This document shows, in pieces, positions 36,031 through 45,364 of a DNA stretch of 64,000 bases. Below the pieces are notes generated by a model that did no database searches, was not told the DNA's origin, and saw only the letters and a program-made list of their open reading frames with translations. A program made the translations under genes and the position numbers. The stretch is from Corynebacterium sanguinis (GTDB taxonomy: Bacteria > Actinomycetota > Actinomycetes > Mycobacteriales > Mycobacteriaceae), in assembly GCF_007641235.1 (NCBI RefSeq), contig NZ_CP038157.1:2046001-2110000 (forward strand), written 5' to 3'. Numbering within the stretch: the first letter of the stretch is position 1; every line of letters starts with the position of its first letter.

Positions 36031-36927
36031 TTAAGCCCCTCCCAGACCAAGGTAGTTCCACCCCGCGTAGGCAAAATTTCGTCCATCCTCGCGACTCCAT
36101 TTTTGCGATCCATGAAAGAGATACTTCGCACCATTAACCTCCAACCAGCGATTCTCTGAATCGGTGGGTTCCGTACCTTCGAGGGATGTATAAATATGCG
36201 CGAGAATGCCTTTTACAGTCTCGATCCAGGTTAGGCGCTGAAACACCGTATCCGGACAGTTGTAGACAAGACATTCGATAAAGAATGACGAGACCTCCTG
36301 ATGATACCCTTCCTCGGCCATTGCATTTTCTAGACGTTTGATAATGCGGACTGATTTTTTGAATCTGTAATTGGTCCTGTTGTTTTTATTTCGTCCGTTT
36401 TCCAGCTGCAAAGCTGAGTAGTTTACAATTGAATTACCATCAGTTTTAAATATTTTGGCGCCCTCGCGGTAGGAAGTCGGCGAAAAATAATATCGATAAG
36501 AAAAACAAGGCACGACGTCCGCCTCAACGCGGGCAGAATTGGAATTAATTTGAATGGCGGTTGATCCGCTTGTATCCACTAAGGTGCTGAACCTAGCTCT
36601 CAACGCAATTGTCAGTTCGTGACGGAGCTTTTCGGGCGTCCAAATTCCTTCGTAGATACCGTTACTTGCTGGATGAGCCCCCGAAGTGTGTTCATCCCAG
36701 TAGAAGAGATCTTGGCATTCGACCGCGATATCAACGTCGCTGTCGGCTTTTACATTTGTATTGTTTGCATAAGATCCCTTCGCATAAATCTTACAGGACA
36801 TTCCATCAAAGGCTGGATGAGCTTCAACGGCTTCCCGAATCATCCTCTCGGTGCGGTCTTGCTTTTCTTGTTCAGTCGGACTGGATGGACCGGTCCACCC
36901 CGCCAATTTCAATTCCAAATTGGTCAT
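36031..36927 (-). CDS. CBASS cyclic-oligonucleotide synthase (CD-NTase)
   Basis: A 298-residue nucleotidyltransferase with the polymerase-beta signature: KGSYANNTNV at 50-59, then SDVDIAV at 63-69 providing D64 and D66, and the third acidic residue at D137 in VEADVVPC. It is expected to make a cyclic di- or trinucleotide during phage infection to activate Cap15. No Cap2/Cap3-type genes are present, so the system is type I CBASS. The clade cannot be decided by eye. It lies 12 nt after the metallopeptidase gene. Confidence 0.87.
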   Translation of the reverse strand: MTNLELKLAGWTGPSSPTEQEKQDRTERMIREAVEAHPAFDGMSCKIYAKGSYANNTNVKADSDVDIAVECQDLFYWDEHTSGAHPASNGIYEGIWTPEKLRHELTIALRARFSTLVDTSGSTAIQINSNSARVEADVVPCFSYRYYFSPTSYREGAKIFKTDGNSIVNYSALQLENGRNKNNRTNYRFKKSVRIIKRLENAMAEEGYHQEVSSFFIECLVYNCPDTVFQRLTWIETVKGILAHIYTSLEGTEPTDSENRWLEVNGAKYLFHGSQKWSREDGRNFAYAGWNYLGLGGA

Positions 36928-36939
36928 TATTTTCGTTCC

Positions 36940-37680
36940 TTAATCACAGCTAGTTTCATTCCAGTCTTCCGCCGCTAATGGCGCTTCATTCAGTTCATCT
37001 CGCCGAGCAGTCCAGTCCGGTAGGTACCGATCCATGATGGCTACGAACTTCTCGTTATGACTCCGCTCGAGCAAGTGCGCCAGCTCATGAACCACTAGGT
37101 ACTCCAGACTCCGAGGATTCTTCTTCGCCAGCTCCGGGTTAAACCAGATATTACCCCTATCAGGGTTGCATGAACCCCACTTAGTCTTCATCCGCTTGAC
37201 CGTGACCTGGTTAGCTTTTACTCCCATGGCTGTCTCCCACTTCTCAACTAGAGGCGGAAGTGCTGCCTTGAGTTCTCGCCGGTACCAACGGTCAAGGATG
37301 CCGAACCGATCATCACGGGTCGATCCCTCCGGCGAGTAAAGCCAGAGAGTGTCTCCGGCCACGAGTACCTTCGGGTTGCCGCTGTGCTTTGAGACATCGA
37401 GGCGGTAGCGCTTGCCCCACACGTAGTGACTCTCTCCGGAAACCATCTGCCGCTCCGACTGACGGTTCGCATTCTGCAACCGCTCCCGCTCCCGCCGGAT
37501 CCACGGCAGTCGCTGGATGATCGCCCGACGAATCGTGTCCTCGTCTAGGCGAGCCGGCGCTGCCACCCGTACTCGACCCATCGGCGGATAGACCGACAGG
37601 TGCATGTTCTTGATGTCTTTGTAGACCAGCTCAACATCGAAACCAGAAACAGTGAGGTAGGAACTAGCGGAATTCATCAT
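36940..37680 (-). CDS. YgjP-like (DUF45) zinc metallopeptidase
   Basis: A 246-residue protein with HELAHLLERSHN near residues 210-221, the HExxH zinc motif, and downstream DRYLPDW as in YgjP-like families. GSCNPDRGNIWFNPEL is the other conserved stretch. Such genes often accompany type I restriction systems, though their role there is unclear. Its start overlaps the hsdR end by 17 nt (a second ATG 3 nt on is possible), and the CD-NTase follows 12 nt later, so it sits at the RM-CBASS junction. Confidence 0.8.
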   Translation of the reverse strand: MMNSASSYLTVSGFDVELVYKDIKNMHLSVYPPMGRVRVAAPARLDEDTIRRAIIQRLPWIRRERERLQNANRQSERQMVSGESHYVWGKRYRLDVSKHSGNPKVLVAGDTLWLYSPEGSTRDDRFGILDRWYRRELKAALPPLVEKWETAMGVKANQVTVKRMKTKWGSCNPDRGNIWFNPELAKKNPRSLEYLVVHELAHLLERSHNEKFVAIMDRYLPDWTARRDELNEAPLAAEDWNETSCD

Positions 37681-40600
37681 GCATCGCCAATAGGTTAAGA
37701 AGCTCCTTCATGTCCACAGGTTGCAGGAGCCCAGGGAAGTTGAGCGCGAGAGTACGCATCAAAGACTTCTGCTTGGTCTTATCTCCAGCCCAACCATGTT
37801 CTTTGTTGCGCTGGATCGTGCGATAGACCCGCTCGACATCTACTTCGATGCCCTCCGGCCATGCGAAGTCGATCAGGGCGCGGCGGGCAGAACTATCTGC
37901 CCACTTCGGGTACTTCTGCTCCGACTCCCCCTTGGCCAACTGCTGAGTAAACTCGACCAATTTGAGGAGGTACTCCTGGTAGTCGATGACGGCCTCACGG
38001 CGCTGCTCGATCAAGGCGTCCAGGAGCGTCGACATCGACTCGTAGTACTTCGGATTCATCGCCTGCTCGTCAACAATCGTCTTACGGACGTTGTTGACGA
38101 TGGTCTCAGCAGCCGCTTCTGGATCTTTGCGGATGCTCTCGGGGAGTTTCTCGATGGCTCCGACCCCGTGCTCGACGATGAGGTGGACGAGACCTTGGTC
38201 AAAGGTCGCCAGATTCCGAGAAGCATCCGCCTGGATGTAGGTATCGAGAAGCGCGCGCATGCCGGCCTCAAACTGCTTGAGGTCAACATTCTCGCCAGCG
38301 CCGAGCTTCACCTCGTCGCGGACATCGACGAAGTGCTTGACCTGCTGCTTGATAGATTCCGCTTCGCTCGGCGAGTACCCGGCATCAGTCATTCGGTTAG
38401 CCAAGTTGGCGTATGCCCGAACCAGGCTCGCCACACCCTTGTACAGGTCGACACGCTTAGGTTCGTTGGCCTTGAGCTGCTCAGCGTTGCCGCTTTCCAT
38501 CGCGCAGAAATAATGCTGGTACTGCAACGTGCCCTTCGGTGGAGCCACTGGCTCACACAGAGCACGCACCATTTCAAGAGCCTCGTCCAGGTCTTGACGC
38601 TCCTGCTCAATACGATCCTTGAGTAGGCCTTCCACATCTTCTTCGTCGTAGTCTGCGAAAGCTTCGGAGGTGTAGTCAGAGACCGCATCCTCCAGAGATT
38701 TGAACAGGTCGCGGTAGTCGACGATATAGCCGTACTCTTTATCGTCACCATCGAGCCGGTTCACGCGGCAGATAGCCTGGAAGAGGCCGTGATCCTGCAT
38801 GTTCTTATCGATGTAGAGATAGGTCGCACTCGGTGCATCAAAGCCGGTCAGGAGTTTATCGACCACGATAAGTAGCCGCATCTGGCCGGGATACTTGATG
38901 AACGTCTCCTTGACACTCTTCTCAAACTCGTCAATCCGCTTGACAGCATCATCGGGGTTGGTCTGGAAGTAGTCGGCGAGCATCCGACGGTAGATGTCGT
39001 ACTTGACGATCTCCTCGTTCTTGCCGGCCCCGGAGTCTTCCTTGGAGATCTTGGATGCGTTCGGCTCATAGCTCGTGACGATGGCGATCTTGCCGGCGAG
39101 TTCACTGCGGCTGAAGATGTCGTAGAACTTGCAGGCTTGGTAGACACTCGAACACACCAGCATGGCGTTGCCTCGGCCATCCATTAGGCGAGGCATCCTG
39201 GCCATATCCGTGAGGATGTCTGCCGCGATCTGCCGAGCACGCGGCTCAGCGGACTCGACTTCCTTGATCGTTGCCCACCGTTTCTTCAGCTGGTGCTTTG
39301 TCAGATCGGTCATGCCTTGGGTGTGGATTTGGAACCACTCATCGACCCGCTCTGGGCTCGTGAGTTTCTGCTCGATGTCTCGAGCCTCGTACCGGAGGTC
39401 CAGAACCACGGCATCTTCAACAGCTTCATCGAATTTGTAGGTGTGGATGTAGGAGCCGAAAGTCTCAATACTGGAGGCCTTGTCCTTCTTAAGAAGAGGC
39501 GTGCCGGTAAAGCCGATGAACATCGCATTCGGCATCAGCTCCTTCATCGCACTGTGAAGCTTGCCGCTCTGTGTACGGTGAGCCTCATCGACGAAGACGA
39601 AGAGATTGCCCTTCGGATTGAACCCCTCAAGCAGGGGCTTCTTGAGCTGACGCACGAAGTCTTCCGTGTCGCCCTGATCCTTCTCGTCATCACCCCGGAA
39701 CTTATGCACCAGTGAGCACATCAGCCAGGGCTGGTTCCGGTTGAGCATGCCGATCATGCCGGCTCCAGACGTCGACCGTTCGATGGTCTCATCGACGCCA
39801 GCAAAAACCTTCTCGATCTGCTCATCGAGTTCGGTGCGGTCGGTGATCACTAAGACACGGGCCTCGCGCTGGTTCTCCCGGATCCACTTCGCCAACCACA
39901 CCATCGTCAAGCTCTTACCTGACCCTTGGGTGTGCCAAATGATGCCGCCTTCGCGGCGAGCGATACGCTCCTGAGCAGCCTTGACACCGAAGTACTGGTT
40001 GTGTCGGGCGGTTTTCTTCACGCCCGAATCGAAGACGATGAAGTCATGGATAAGTTCAAGGAAGCGCTGCTTGTTCGCCATCTGAAGCAGGCCACGATTG
40101 AGAGGTTTCTCAACCTCGCTTGGCTCTTTCCACTCCAGCCAGTACTTCTCTGGCGTCTCGATCACGCCGTAGCGAAGCCCCTCGACGTCATTGCCAGCGA
40201 ACAGTAGCTGGACCGTGGTGAAGAAAGGACGAACGAAGTCCGCTTTTTGATTGCCCAGATGCTGACGAATGCCGTCACCAACGCTGACCTTAGAGCGCTT
40301 GAGTTCAATGACCCCAAGGGCGATACCGTTGACATAGAGCACGACATCAGGACGTTTGGTGTTCTTGCCCTTGATTGAGACCTCTTCGGCCACCACAAAA
40401 TGGTTAGCTTCCGGGTTCTTCCAGTCGATAAGCCAGATCGTTTCGAAGTTCTCCGAGACACTACGCTTGACCTTCACTCCGTAACGGAGCAGGCCATACA
40501 CTCTGCGGTTGGCGTCGTAGAGTGATCCACCTGCCGGCAGAGAAGCCGCGGTAGCGAATTGCTGAATAGCGCGACGAACAAGATCCTCGTCATAGCCACG

Positions 40601-40750
40601 AGCAAGAAGGTTCTGACGTAGCAACTCTTCTTCGACGTTCGAGTTGACTCGATCTTTCCAATCGCCGAGGCAATCGTACCCTAGCTGCTCGGATAGAAGC
40701 TCGACTACTCGATCCTGCGTCATACGTTCCCGTTGTCCTACTAAAGTCAT
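37664..40750 (-). CDS. hsdR: Type I restriction endonuclease subunit R
   Basis: The 1028-residue motor and nuclease subunit. The N-terminal nuclease region contains RPDVVLYVNG and GVIELKRSK (PD-ExK type). Walker A TQGSGKS and the DEAH box FVFVDEAHRTQSG lead the two helicase domains, and a long helical C terminus contacts HsdM/HsdS. All key motifs look intact. Its start overlaps the TIGR02391 gene by 4 nt. Confidence 0.93.
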   Translation of the reverse strand: MTLVGQRERMTQDRVVELLSEQLGYDCLGDWKDRVNSNVEEELLRQNLLARGYDEDLVRRAIQQFATAASLPAGGSLYDANRRVYGLLRYGVKVKRSVSENFETIWLIDWKNPEANHFVVAEEVSIKGKNTKRPDVVLYVNGIALGVIELKRSKVSVGDGIRQHLGNQKADFVRPFFTTVQLLFAGNDVEGLRYGVIETPEKYWLEWKEPSEVEKPLNRGLLQMANKQRFLELIHDFIVFDSGVKKTARHNQYFGVKAAQERIARREGGIIWHTQGSGKSLTMVWLAKWIRENQREARVLVITDRTELDEQIEKVFAGVDETIERSTSGAGMIGMLNRNQPWLMCSLVHKFRGDDEKDQGDTEDFVRQLKKPLLEGFNPKGNLFVFVDEAHRTQSGKLHSAMKELMPNAMFIGFTGTPLLKKDKASSIETFGSYIHTYKFDEAVEDAVVLDLRYEARDIEQKLTSPERVDEWFQIHTQGMTDLTKHQLKKRWATIKEVESAEPRARQIAADILTDMARMPRLMDGRGNAMLVCSSVYQACKFYDIFSRSELAGKIAIVTSYEPNASKISKEDSGAGKNEEIVKYDIYRRMLADYFQTNPDDAVKRIDEFEKSVKETFIKYPGQMRLLIVVDKLLTGFDAPSATYLYIDKNMQDHGLFQAICRVNRLDGDDKEYGYIVDYRDLFKSLEDAVSDYTSEAFADYDEEDVEGLLKDRIEQERQDLDEALEMVRALCEPVAPPKGTLQYQHYFCAMESGNAEQLKANEPKRVDLYKGVASLVRAYANLANRMTDAGYSPSEAESIKQQVKHFVDVRDEVKLGAGENVDLKQFEAGMRALLDTYIQADASRNLATFDQGLVHLIVEHGVGAIEKLPESIRKDPEAAAETIVNNVRKTIVDEQAMNPKYYESMSTLLDALIEQRREAVIDYQEYLLKLVEFTQQLAKGESEQKYPKWADSSARRALIDFAWPEGIEVDVERVYRTIQRNKEHGWAGDKTKQKSLMRTLALNFPGLLQPVDMKELLNLLAMHDEFR

Positions 40751-41478
40751 GACGCGACCTCCACCGTAGAGTTATCGACCCAACGGGCTACCACGCTCAG
40801 TGCCGCGAGATACTCTAGCGCTTCTTGCTCCCTCAGCTCGTGGTCGGCTTCATGGCTAAGGGGGTTCCGAATACCGGCAAAAACTCCCTCAGCAAATGCC
40901 ATAGCTCCACGTTGAACCGACTTGTACGTGTCGCTTGCCTCGGGCTTCATCCGCCGCAGGCGGGCCTTGCCGACGGAAGCGGGCTTTTCAGTGAAGGCTT
41001 CCTGGAAGAGCTTCGTCTCACTTAGGTCCCGTCGACCTAGCTTGTTCTGGGTCTCAGCGTTGAGCTTTCGAATTGCACCGCCGACAGCTTCACGGTAATG
41101 ACCTGACTGCCAAAGTGACTTCGCTCCATCCCAAATCCAAGGGTGCAACTCCACAGCAGAAAGCTCAGGAGCATTTTCCCCTAGATTTTCTTCGATCTCC
41201 TTCTTCCGTATCAACTCCTCGCGACAGCGAATCGATGCCTCACGATGACGAGTCCAACGATTGATCGACGACAGTTCGATCTCGGTACGCCATCGAGGGG
41301 TAACTCGGTCCAGGATCTTCTCAACTACCTGGGCCTGCTTCGTTACCTGTGAGTCCGAGGCAGCCGTACTCGACTTGTTAGAGATCACCGTTACATCTCG
41401 ACCACTGCGGCTATTGTTCGTCATCACGGTCATGGTGATGAAAGTATCCAACTGCTCAATAGCCCACTCGACATTCAT
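40747..41478 (-). CDS. TIGR02391 (Ymh) family protein
   Basis: A 243-residue protein whose C-terminal part carries the family signature: LHPWIWDGAKSLWQSGHYREAVG, quoted here as LHPWIWDGAKSLW then GHYREAVG, and GIRNPLSHE near the end. The family is found beside restriction and other defence genes but lacks a known activity. It overlaps both hsdS and hsdR by 4 nt, so it is part of the type I operon and may modulate it. Confidence 0.78.
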   Translation of the reverse strand: MNVEWAIEQLDTFITMTVMTNNSRSGRDVTVISNKSSTAASDSQVTKQAQVVEKILDRVTPRWRTEIELSSINRWTRHREASIRCREELIRKKEIEENLGENAPELSAVELHPWIWDGAKSLWQSGHYREAVGGAIRKLNAETQNKLGRRDLSETKLFQEAFTEKPASVGKARLRRMKPEASDTYKSVQRGAMAFAEGVFAGIRNPLSHEADHELREQEALEYLAALSVVARWVDNSTVEVAS

Positions 41479-42641
41479 CGGACTCCCTCCGAAACCAACT
41501 TCGTGCGGCCGGTTAGAAGCTCCTGCATCATGCCCTGTTTGATACCTCGGGCGGATTCGAGGCGACGTTCAAGAGCCATAATCTCTTTGTCGGCATCGAC
41601 CAACACCTGCGCGATTGCGATTTGCTCTTGCATGTCCGTCGGCACCCGAATTTCCATCGGGTACACGTCGCAAGCGTGGATGTGAGGTTGTGCCCCACCA
41701 GTCTGTGCTCTGTAGATATCATCCTGTCGCAACAGAAGACAGTAGTAGATGAAGTCTAAGTCGTAATGTCTCGAACTACTGATTGTTGAGCAGTCCGAAG
41801 CAAATATCGGCTCGTTGTAGAGGGCTACATAGCCAGCTGACGCGCCAGAAGCGCTGATAGTGATAGTGCGGCCCACTCGATTTGCCTTGTCCGTGTACCC
41901 TGCGGGAGTCTTACCGCCAGCTACCACTGGAATGCGCCCACTGCCAGCCTGGGCCCGTGTGAGCACGGAGCCACGCTGAATTCGAACCAAATCTCCGAAA
42001 GTTGTCGCCTGCCAGGATTTGGAGAATCCCTGTAGTCTCCTACGTCCGGTTAACAGCTCTTGCATCATTCCCTGCTTGATTGCTTGTTTCTTGGCGGTGA
42101 GGCGCTCGAGGGAGGAGATTAAGTTTTCTGCATCAGTAAGGGCATCTGCGATGGCACGCTGCTCAGGTGGCGTAGGCGTTAAGACCTTGAGGCCAAGAAC
42201 CTTATCCTTGGGAATATTCTTCATACTCCCACTAGTTCCGGTCGCTAATTCTCGCAGAGCGCGGGCTCCAGCCTGGGAAGAAAAATGGTAGGTGAGCCAC
42301 CTGATATCAGTACCAGAACCACGCTTTGAGCGTGCAATCCACAATCGGTCGGGAAGAAAAAGGCTATCAACGTCTTTCTCTACGTAGCCAACATCTCCAA
42401 CTAGAGCCGGCGTATTCATGCGACTAATGATTATGCTATCGGCGACCACGGGGCATTTTGCTCTGGGCAGGTCGGCGAGCAGGATGGGTTTCGACTCGCG
42501 AGGATCAAACCGTCCAGACTTGATCGCTGAGGTCTTTAGGACTGCAGGACCACCGGCTTCACCTGAAACGGATCTTACGCTCACTCCCGCTCTTAAGCCA
42601 TCAATAAGGTCGGAAGTTCGTCGCTCTATCCATGTTGTCAC
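41475..42641 (-). CDS. hsdS: Type I restriction specificity subunit S
   Basis: A 388-residue DNA-recognition subunit with two variable target-recognition domains separated and followed by conserved helices. The conserved repeats are visible twice as KQGMMQELLTGR (middle and C terminus), with AIADALTDAE and AIAQVLVDAD before them. It overlaps hsdM and the TIGR02391 gene by 4 nt each. The target sequence cannot be read from the gene. Confidence 0.9.
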   Translation of the reverse strand: MTTWIERRTSDLIDGLRAGVSVRSVSGEAGGPAVLKTSAIKSGRFDPRESKPILLADLPRAKCPVVADSIIISRMNTPALVGDVGYVEKDVDSLFLPDRLWIARSKRGSGTDIRWLTYHFSSQAGARALRELATGTSGSMKNIPKDKVLGLKVLTPTPPEQRAIADALTDAENLISSLERLTAKKQAIKQGMMQELLTGRRRLQGFSKSWQATTFGDLVRIQRGSVLTRAQAGSGRIPVVAGGKTPAGYTDKANRVGRTITISASGASAGYVALYNEPIFASDCSTISSSRHYDLDFIYYCLLLRQDDIYRAQTGGAQPHIHACDVYPMEIRVPTDMQEQIAIAQVLVDADKEIMALERRLESARGIKQGMMQELLTGRTKLVSEGVR

Positions 42642-45097
42642 GACTCCACCCCCATAGCTTTGAGATGTTTCTTGACCTTTATTTCAAGTTCCATTAGTTC
42701 CGTAGCAATATCTTCAACGGTCTGACTATACCGTTCTCCAAGCTGCTGAACTCGAGCAGTCAAGTCGAAGGTCAGCCCATCGACCTCACTTTCAATACCG
42801 TCGCGAACCGCGATGTGCCACTTATCGATGACTACCAACTGGTGAATATCAGCAGGACTCAGCTTCGCGTATTGAGTGAATGTGTTCGAATCTAAATTCT
42901 TAGACAGGTTCTTAATCGCAGTTCTTGCTGCAGCTTCATCTCCAAATTGCAGCACGACGTGGTTGAGTGCAGTTATTTCTTCAGCTTCCGCGCCATCGGC
43001 CTTCGCTTCCTTGAGCCGCCTTTTCGCATCTCCGACCTTAACTTCGCCCTTGTCATCGACCGCCTCCCAAAGCAGACCTTCCTCGACCGCGTGCTCCTCG
43101 ATATACTCTTGAAGCTCCTGGCTGATGCGCTCCTGCCCCATAGTGAGACGATCGAGCTCAGCCTTCTCTTCAGCGAAGTAGCGATCGATAATCAACGCCG
43201 GCGGGATCAGATCAGTCACCCAACGTTGAGCTTTGACTCCAGTTCCAATGACCAGATCTGCGCTCTCGTACTTCGGCTTCTTTTTATTGTCGTACCCAGT
43301 GATACGAGCTTCACGAGGCTGTGCTGCATCGACCCATCCAGCACCGACGATCAGGGTGACATCATCATGCATGGTGTCGTTCCAGTAACTCATCAGCTGC
43401 TCGTACACGCTGTACTCGCTGATCAGCGGACGACCCCGAAACTTCTCCAGCAGATCATCACCGAGGTCCTCGATCAGCTGCTGCGGTCTGGTCTGCGAGT
43501 CGATCGCTTCCAACTGAGCTCGGTGGGAGTTCCACCAATCCTCAACAGACTTCGAAACACTAGAAGTGAAGGCCTTAACATCCTCCGACTCCTCAATAAC
43601 CTTAGCTACCTGGTCAGGCTCGACGGTGAGCTCGGAGTAGCCCTGACGTAGAGGCCGGAACAGCTCACTACGCAGGTTCGGGAAAGCATCCCAGTATACG
43701 TCTAAGGCATCGAGATCTCGGTTCGGAATACCACCCTTAAGGTGGGCTTCCAGATCCTGGATGTCTTCAGGTTCAGAGGTGTCGATATAGCGCGGAATGT
43801 TGAGGTTGTAGTTGTTCTTCGCATCGGATATCTCCGACAGCGGCACCATCCGTGCGTAGCGCTCGACTTCCTCACCGGCGAGGTAGGTGTCGATGATCTT
43901 GCGCATATCTCGAGGACGCAGACGGTTCTTAGCACCGTCCTTCTCAAACCCCTTGGAGGCATCGATCATAAAGATGCCCGTCCGGCTAGCCGCTTCCTTC
44001 TTATCGATAACGATGATGCAAGCCGGAATGCCAGTTCCGTAGAACAGGTTGGCTGGCAATCCAATGATCGCCTTAATCAGGCCACGCCTGATCAGCTCTT
44101 CACGGATCGCGGCCTCGGTGTTGCCACGGAAGAGCACTCCGTGGGGAAGAATCACCGCTCCCCGACCGTCAGACTCGAGCGACTTCACCATGTGAAGCAG
44201 GAATGCGTAGTCACCGTTCTTCTCCGGCGGTTCAGCGAAACCGTCGAACCGTCCGTACTCTTTGTCGAAACCGTTCTTCCAGGTCTTCACAGAGAACGGC
44301 GGGTTGGCGACGAAGTAGTCAAAGGTCTGGAGCTGCTCTCCCTTGAGGAACTTTGGATCAGAGAGCGTGTCTCCGTGGCGGATGTCATGCGTCTCGTTGC
44401 CGTGCAAGATCATATTCATTCGAGACAAAGCCCAGGTGGCGTTATCCTTCTCCTGGCCATAGATCGACAAGCCGTTGGGCGCAGAGTCCGCCACCTTGAT
44501 CAGCAATGAACCAGATCCACAGGTCGGGTCATAAACGGTGGTAGAGCGGGGAGCATCCTTCGGGATTTCCAGTACCTGAGCCATGATCCTGGAAACCTCA
44601 GCCGGGGTGTAGAACTGCCCCTTGCTCTTGCCGGACTCCGTCGCAAAATGCCGCATGAGGTACTCATACGCATCCCCGAGCAGATCGTCACCTTCAGCAC
44701 GCGAACCAGTGAAATCGATGTCCTGGAAGATGCTAATGAGGTTGGTCAGGCGATCCTGCATCGCCTTGCCTTCGCCCAATTTGTTCGGGTCATCGAAGTC
44801 GGCGTTGTTGATAACGCCCTGCAGGTCGTTCTCCTCAGCCAACCGGCGGATGGCGATGTTCATCTTCTCACCGATGTCCGGGGCACCCTTTAGTGCAACC
44901 AGATCATCGAAAGAGCCGCCCTCGGGAACCTCGATCAGGCTGTAAGGATCGCTCTTAGCCTTATCTGAGACGTACTTTACGAAGAGCAGCGTTAGGACGT
45001 AGTCCTTGTACTGGCTGGCATCCATGCCGCCGCGCAGCTCATCGGCACTCTTCCAGAGGGAGCTATAAAGATCAGACTTTTTTAGAGCCACTACCAT
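42638..45097 (-). CDS. hsdM: Type I DNA methyltransferase subunit M
   Basis: The 819-residue adenine methyltransferase subunit, longer than the roughly 500 residues of classical HsdM because of a helical C-terminal extension. The SAM motif VYDPTCGSGSLLIKV and the catalytic FVANPPFSV are intact. The start at ATG 45097 (MVVALKKSDLYSSLWKSADE) has GAAGG upstream but overlaps the end of a 20-codon leader ORF by 7 nt, suggesting translational coupling. It is first gene of the RM-CBASS run. Confidence 0.93.
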   Translation of the reverse strand: MVVALKKSDLYSSLWKSADELRGGMDASQYKDYVLTLLFVKYVSDKAKSDPYSLIEVPEGGSFDDLVALKGAPDIGEKMNIAIRRLAEENDLQGVINNADFDDPNKLGEGKAMQDRLTNLISIFQDIDFTGSRAEGDDLLGDAYEYLMRHFATESGKSKGQFYTPAEVSRIMAQVLEIPKDAPRSTTVYDPTCGSGSLLIKVADSAPNGLSIYGQEKDNATWALSRMNMILHGNETHDIRHGDTLSDPKFLKGEQLQTFDYFVANPPFSVKTWKNGFDKEYGRFDGFAEPPEKNGDYAFLLHMVKSLESDGRGAVILPHGVLFRGNTEAAIREELIRRGLIKAIIGLPANLFYGTGIPACIIVIDKKEAASRTGIFMIDASKGFEKDGAKNRLRPRDMRKIIDTYLAGEEVERYARMVPLSEISDAKNNYNLNIPRYIDTSEPEDIQDLEAHLKGGIPNRDLDALDVYWDAFPNLRSELFRPLRQGYSELTVEPDQVAKVIEESEDVKAFTSSVSKSVEDWWNSHRAQLEAIDSQTRPQQLIEDLGDDLLEKFRGRPLISEYSVYEQLMSYWNDTMHDDVTLIVGAGWVDAAQPREARITGYDNKKKPKYESADLVIGTGVKAQRWVTDLIPPALIIDRYFAEEKAELDRLTMGQERISQELQEYIEEHAVEEGLLWEAVDDKGEVKVGDAKRRLKEAKADGAEAEEITALNHVVLQFGDEAAARTAIKNLSKNLDSNTFTQYAKLSPADIHQLVVIDKWHIAVRDGIESEVDGLTFDLTARVQQLGERYSQTVEDIATELMELEIKVKKHLKAMGVES

Positions 45098-45153
45098 GCC
45101 ACCACCTTCGGCAGCTTGGCCGCTAACTTCTTATCCTGGGCTCTTAAAGTCAT
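45091..45153 (-). CDS. 20-codon leader ORF overlapping hsdM
   Basis: ATG 45153 opens 20 codons (MTLRAQDKKLAAK at its start) and stops with TAG inside the hsdM start as ATGGTAG. GGAGGAG lies upstream, though spaced about 11 nt. This looks like a translational coupler controlling methyltransferase synthesis. Whether the peptide itself matters is unknown. Confidence 0.45.
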   Translation of the reverse strand: MTLRAQDKKLAAKLPKVVAW

Positions 45154-45364
45154 ATGCTGTTCATCTCCTCCACGGAACGTGGTTTATCTTCTAGTTAATA
45201 CCGACATTACTGACCGACTCAGACATCAATGCCGGGCAGTGCCCGTCGAAGAGTTTTCAGTCAGGCTCCCGAGGGATTAATTAGCCTCTACGACGAGCAG
45301 CTGCCAATGGTGCAATTATACCCTGACCAGGCATTTTGTGAAACATTTGGCGGTTACAGCCGAG
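45154..45364. promoter_or_regulatory. Region upstream of the RM operon
   Basis: About 210 bp between the leader ORF and the insertion sequence. It must hold the hsdM promoter. The stretch GCCGGGCAGTGCCCG near 45227-45249 can form a short hairpin. No remnant of the recombinase N terminus was recognised here. Confidence 0.4.

Noticed and set aside
45154..45364. The missing recombinase N terminus left of the IS
   Set aside because: The plus-strand frames here do not show a resolvase start or a catalytic serine motif.
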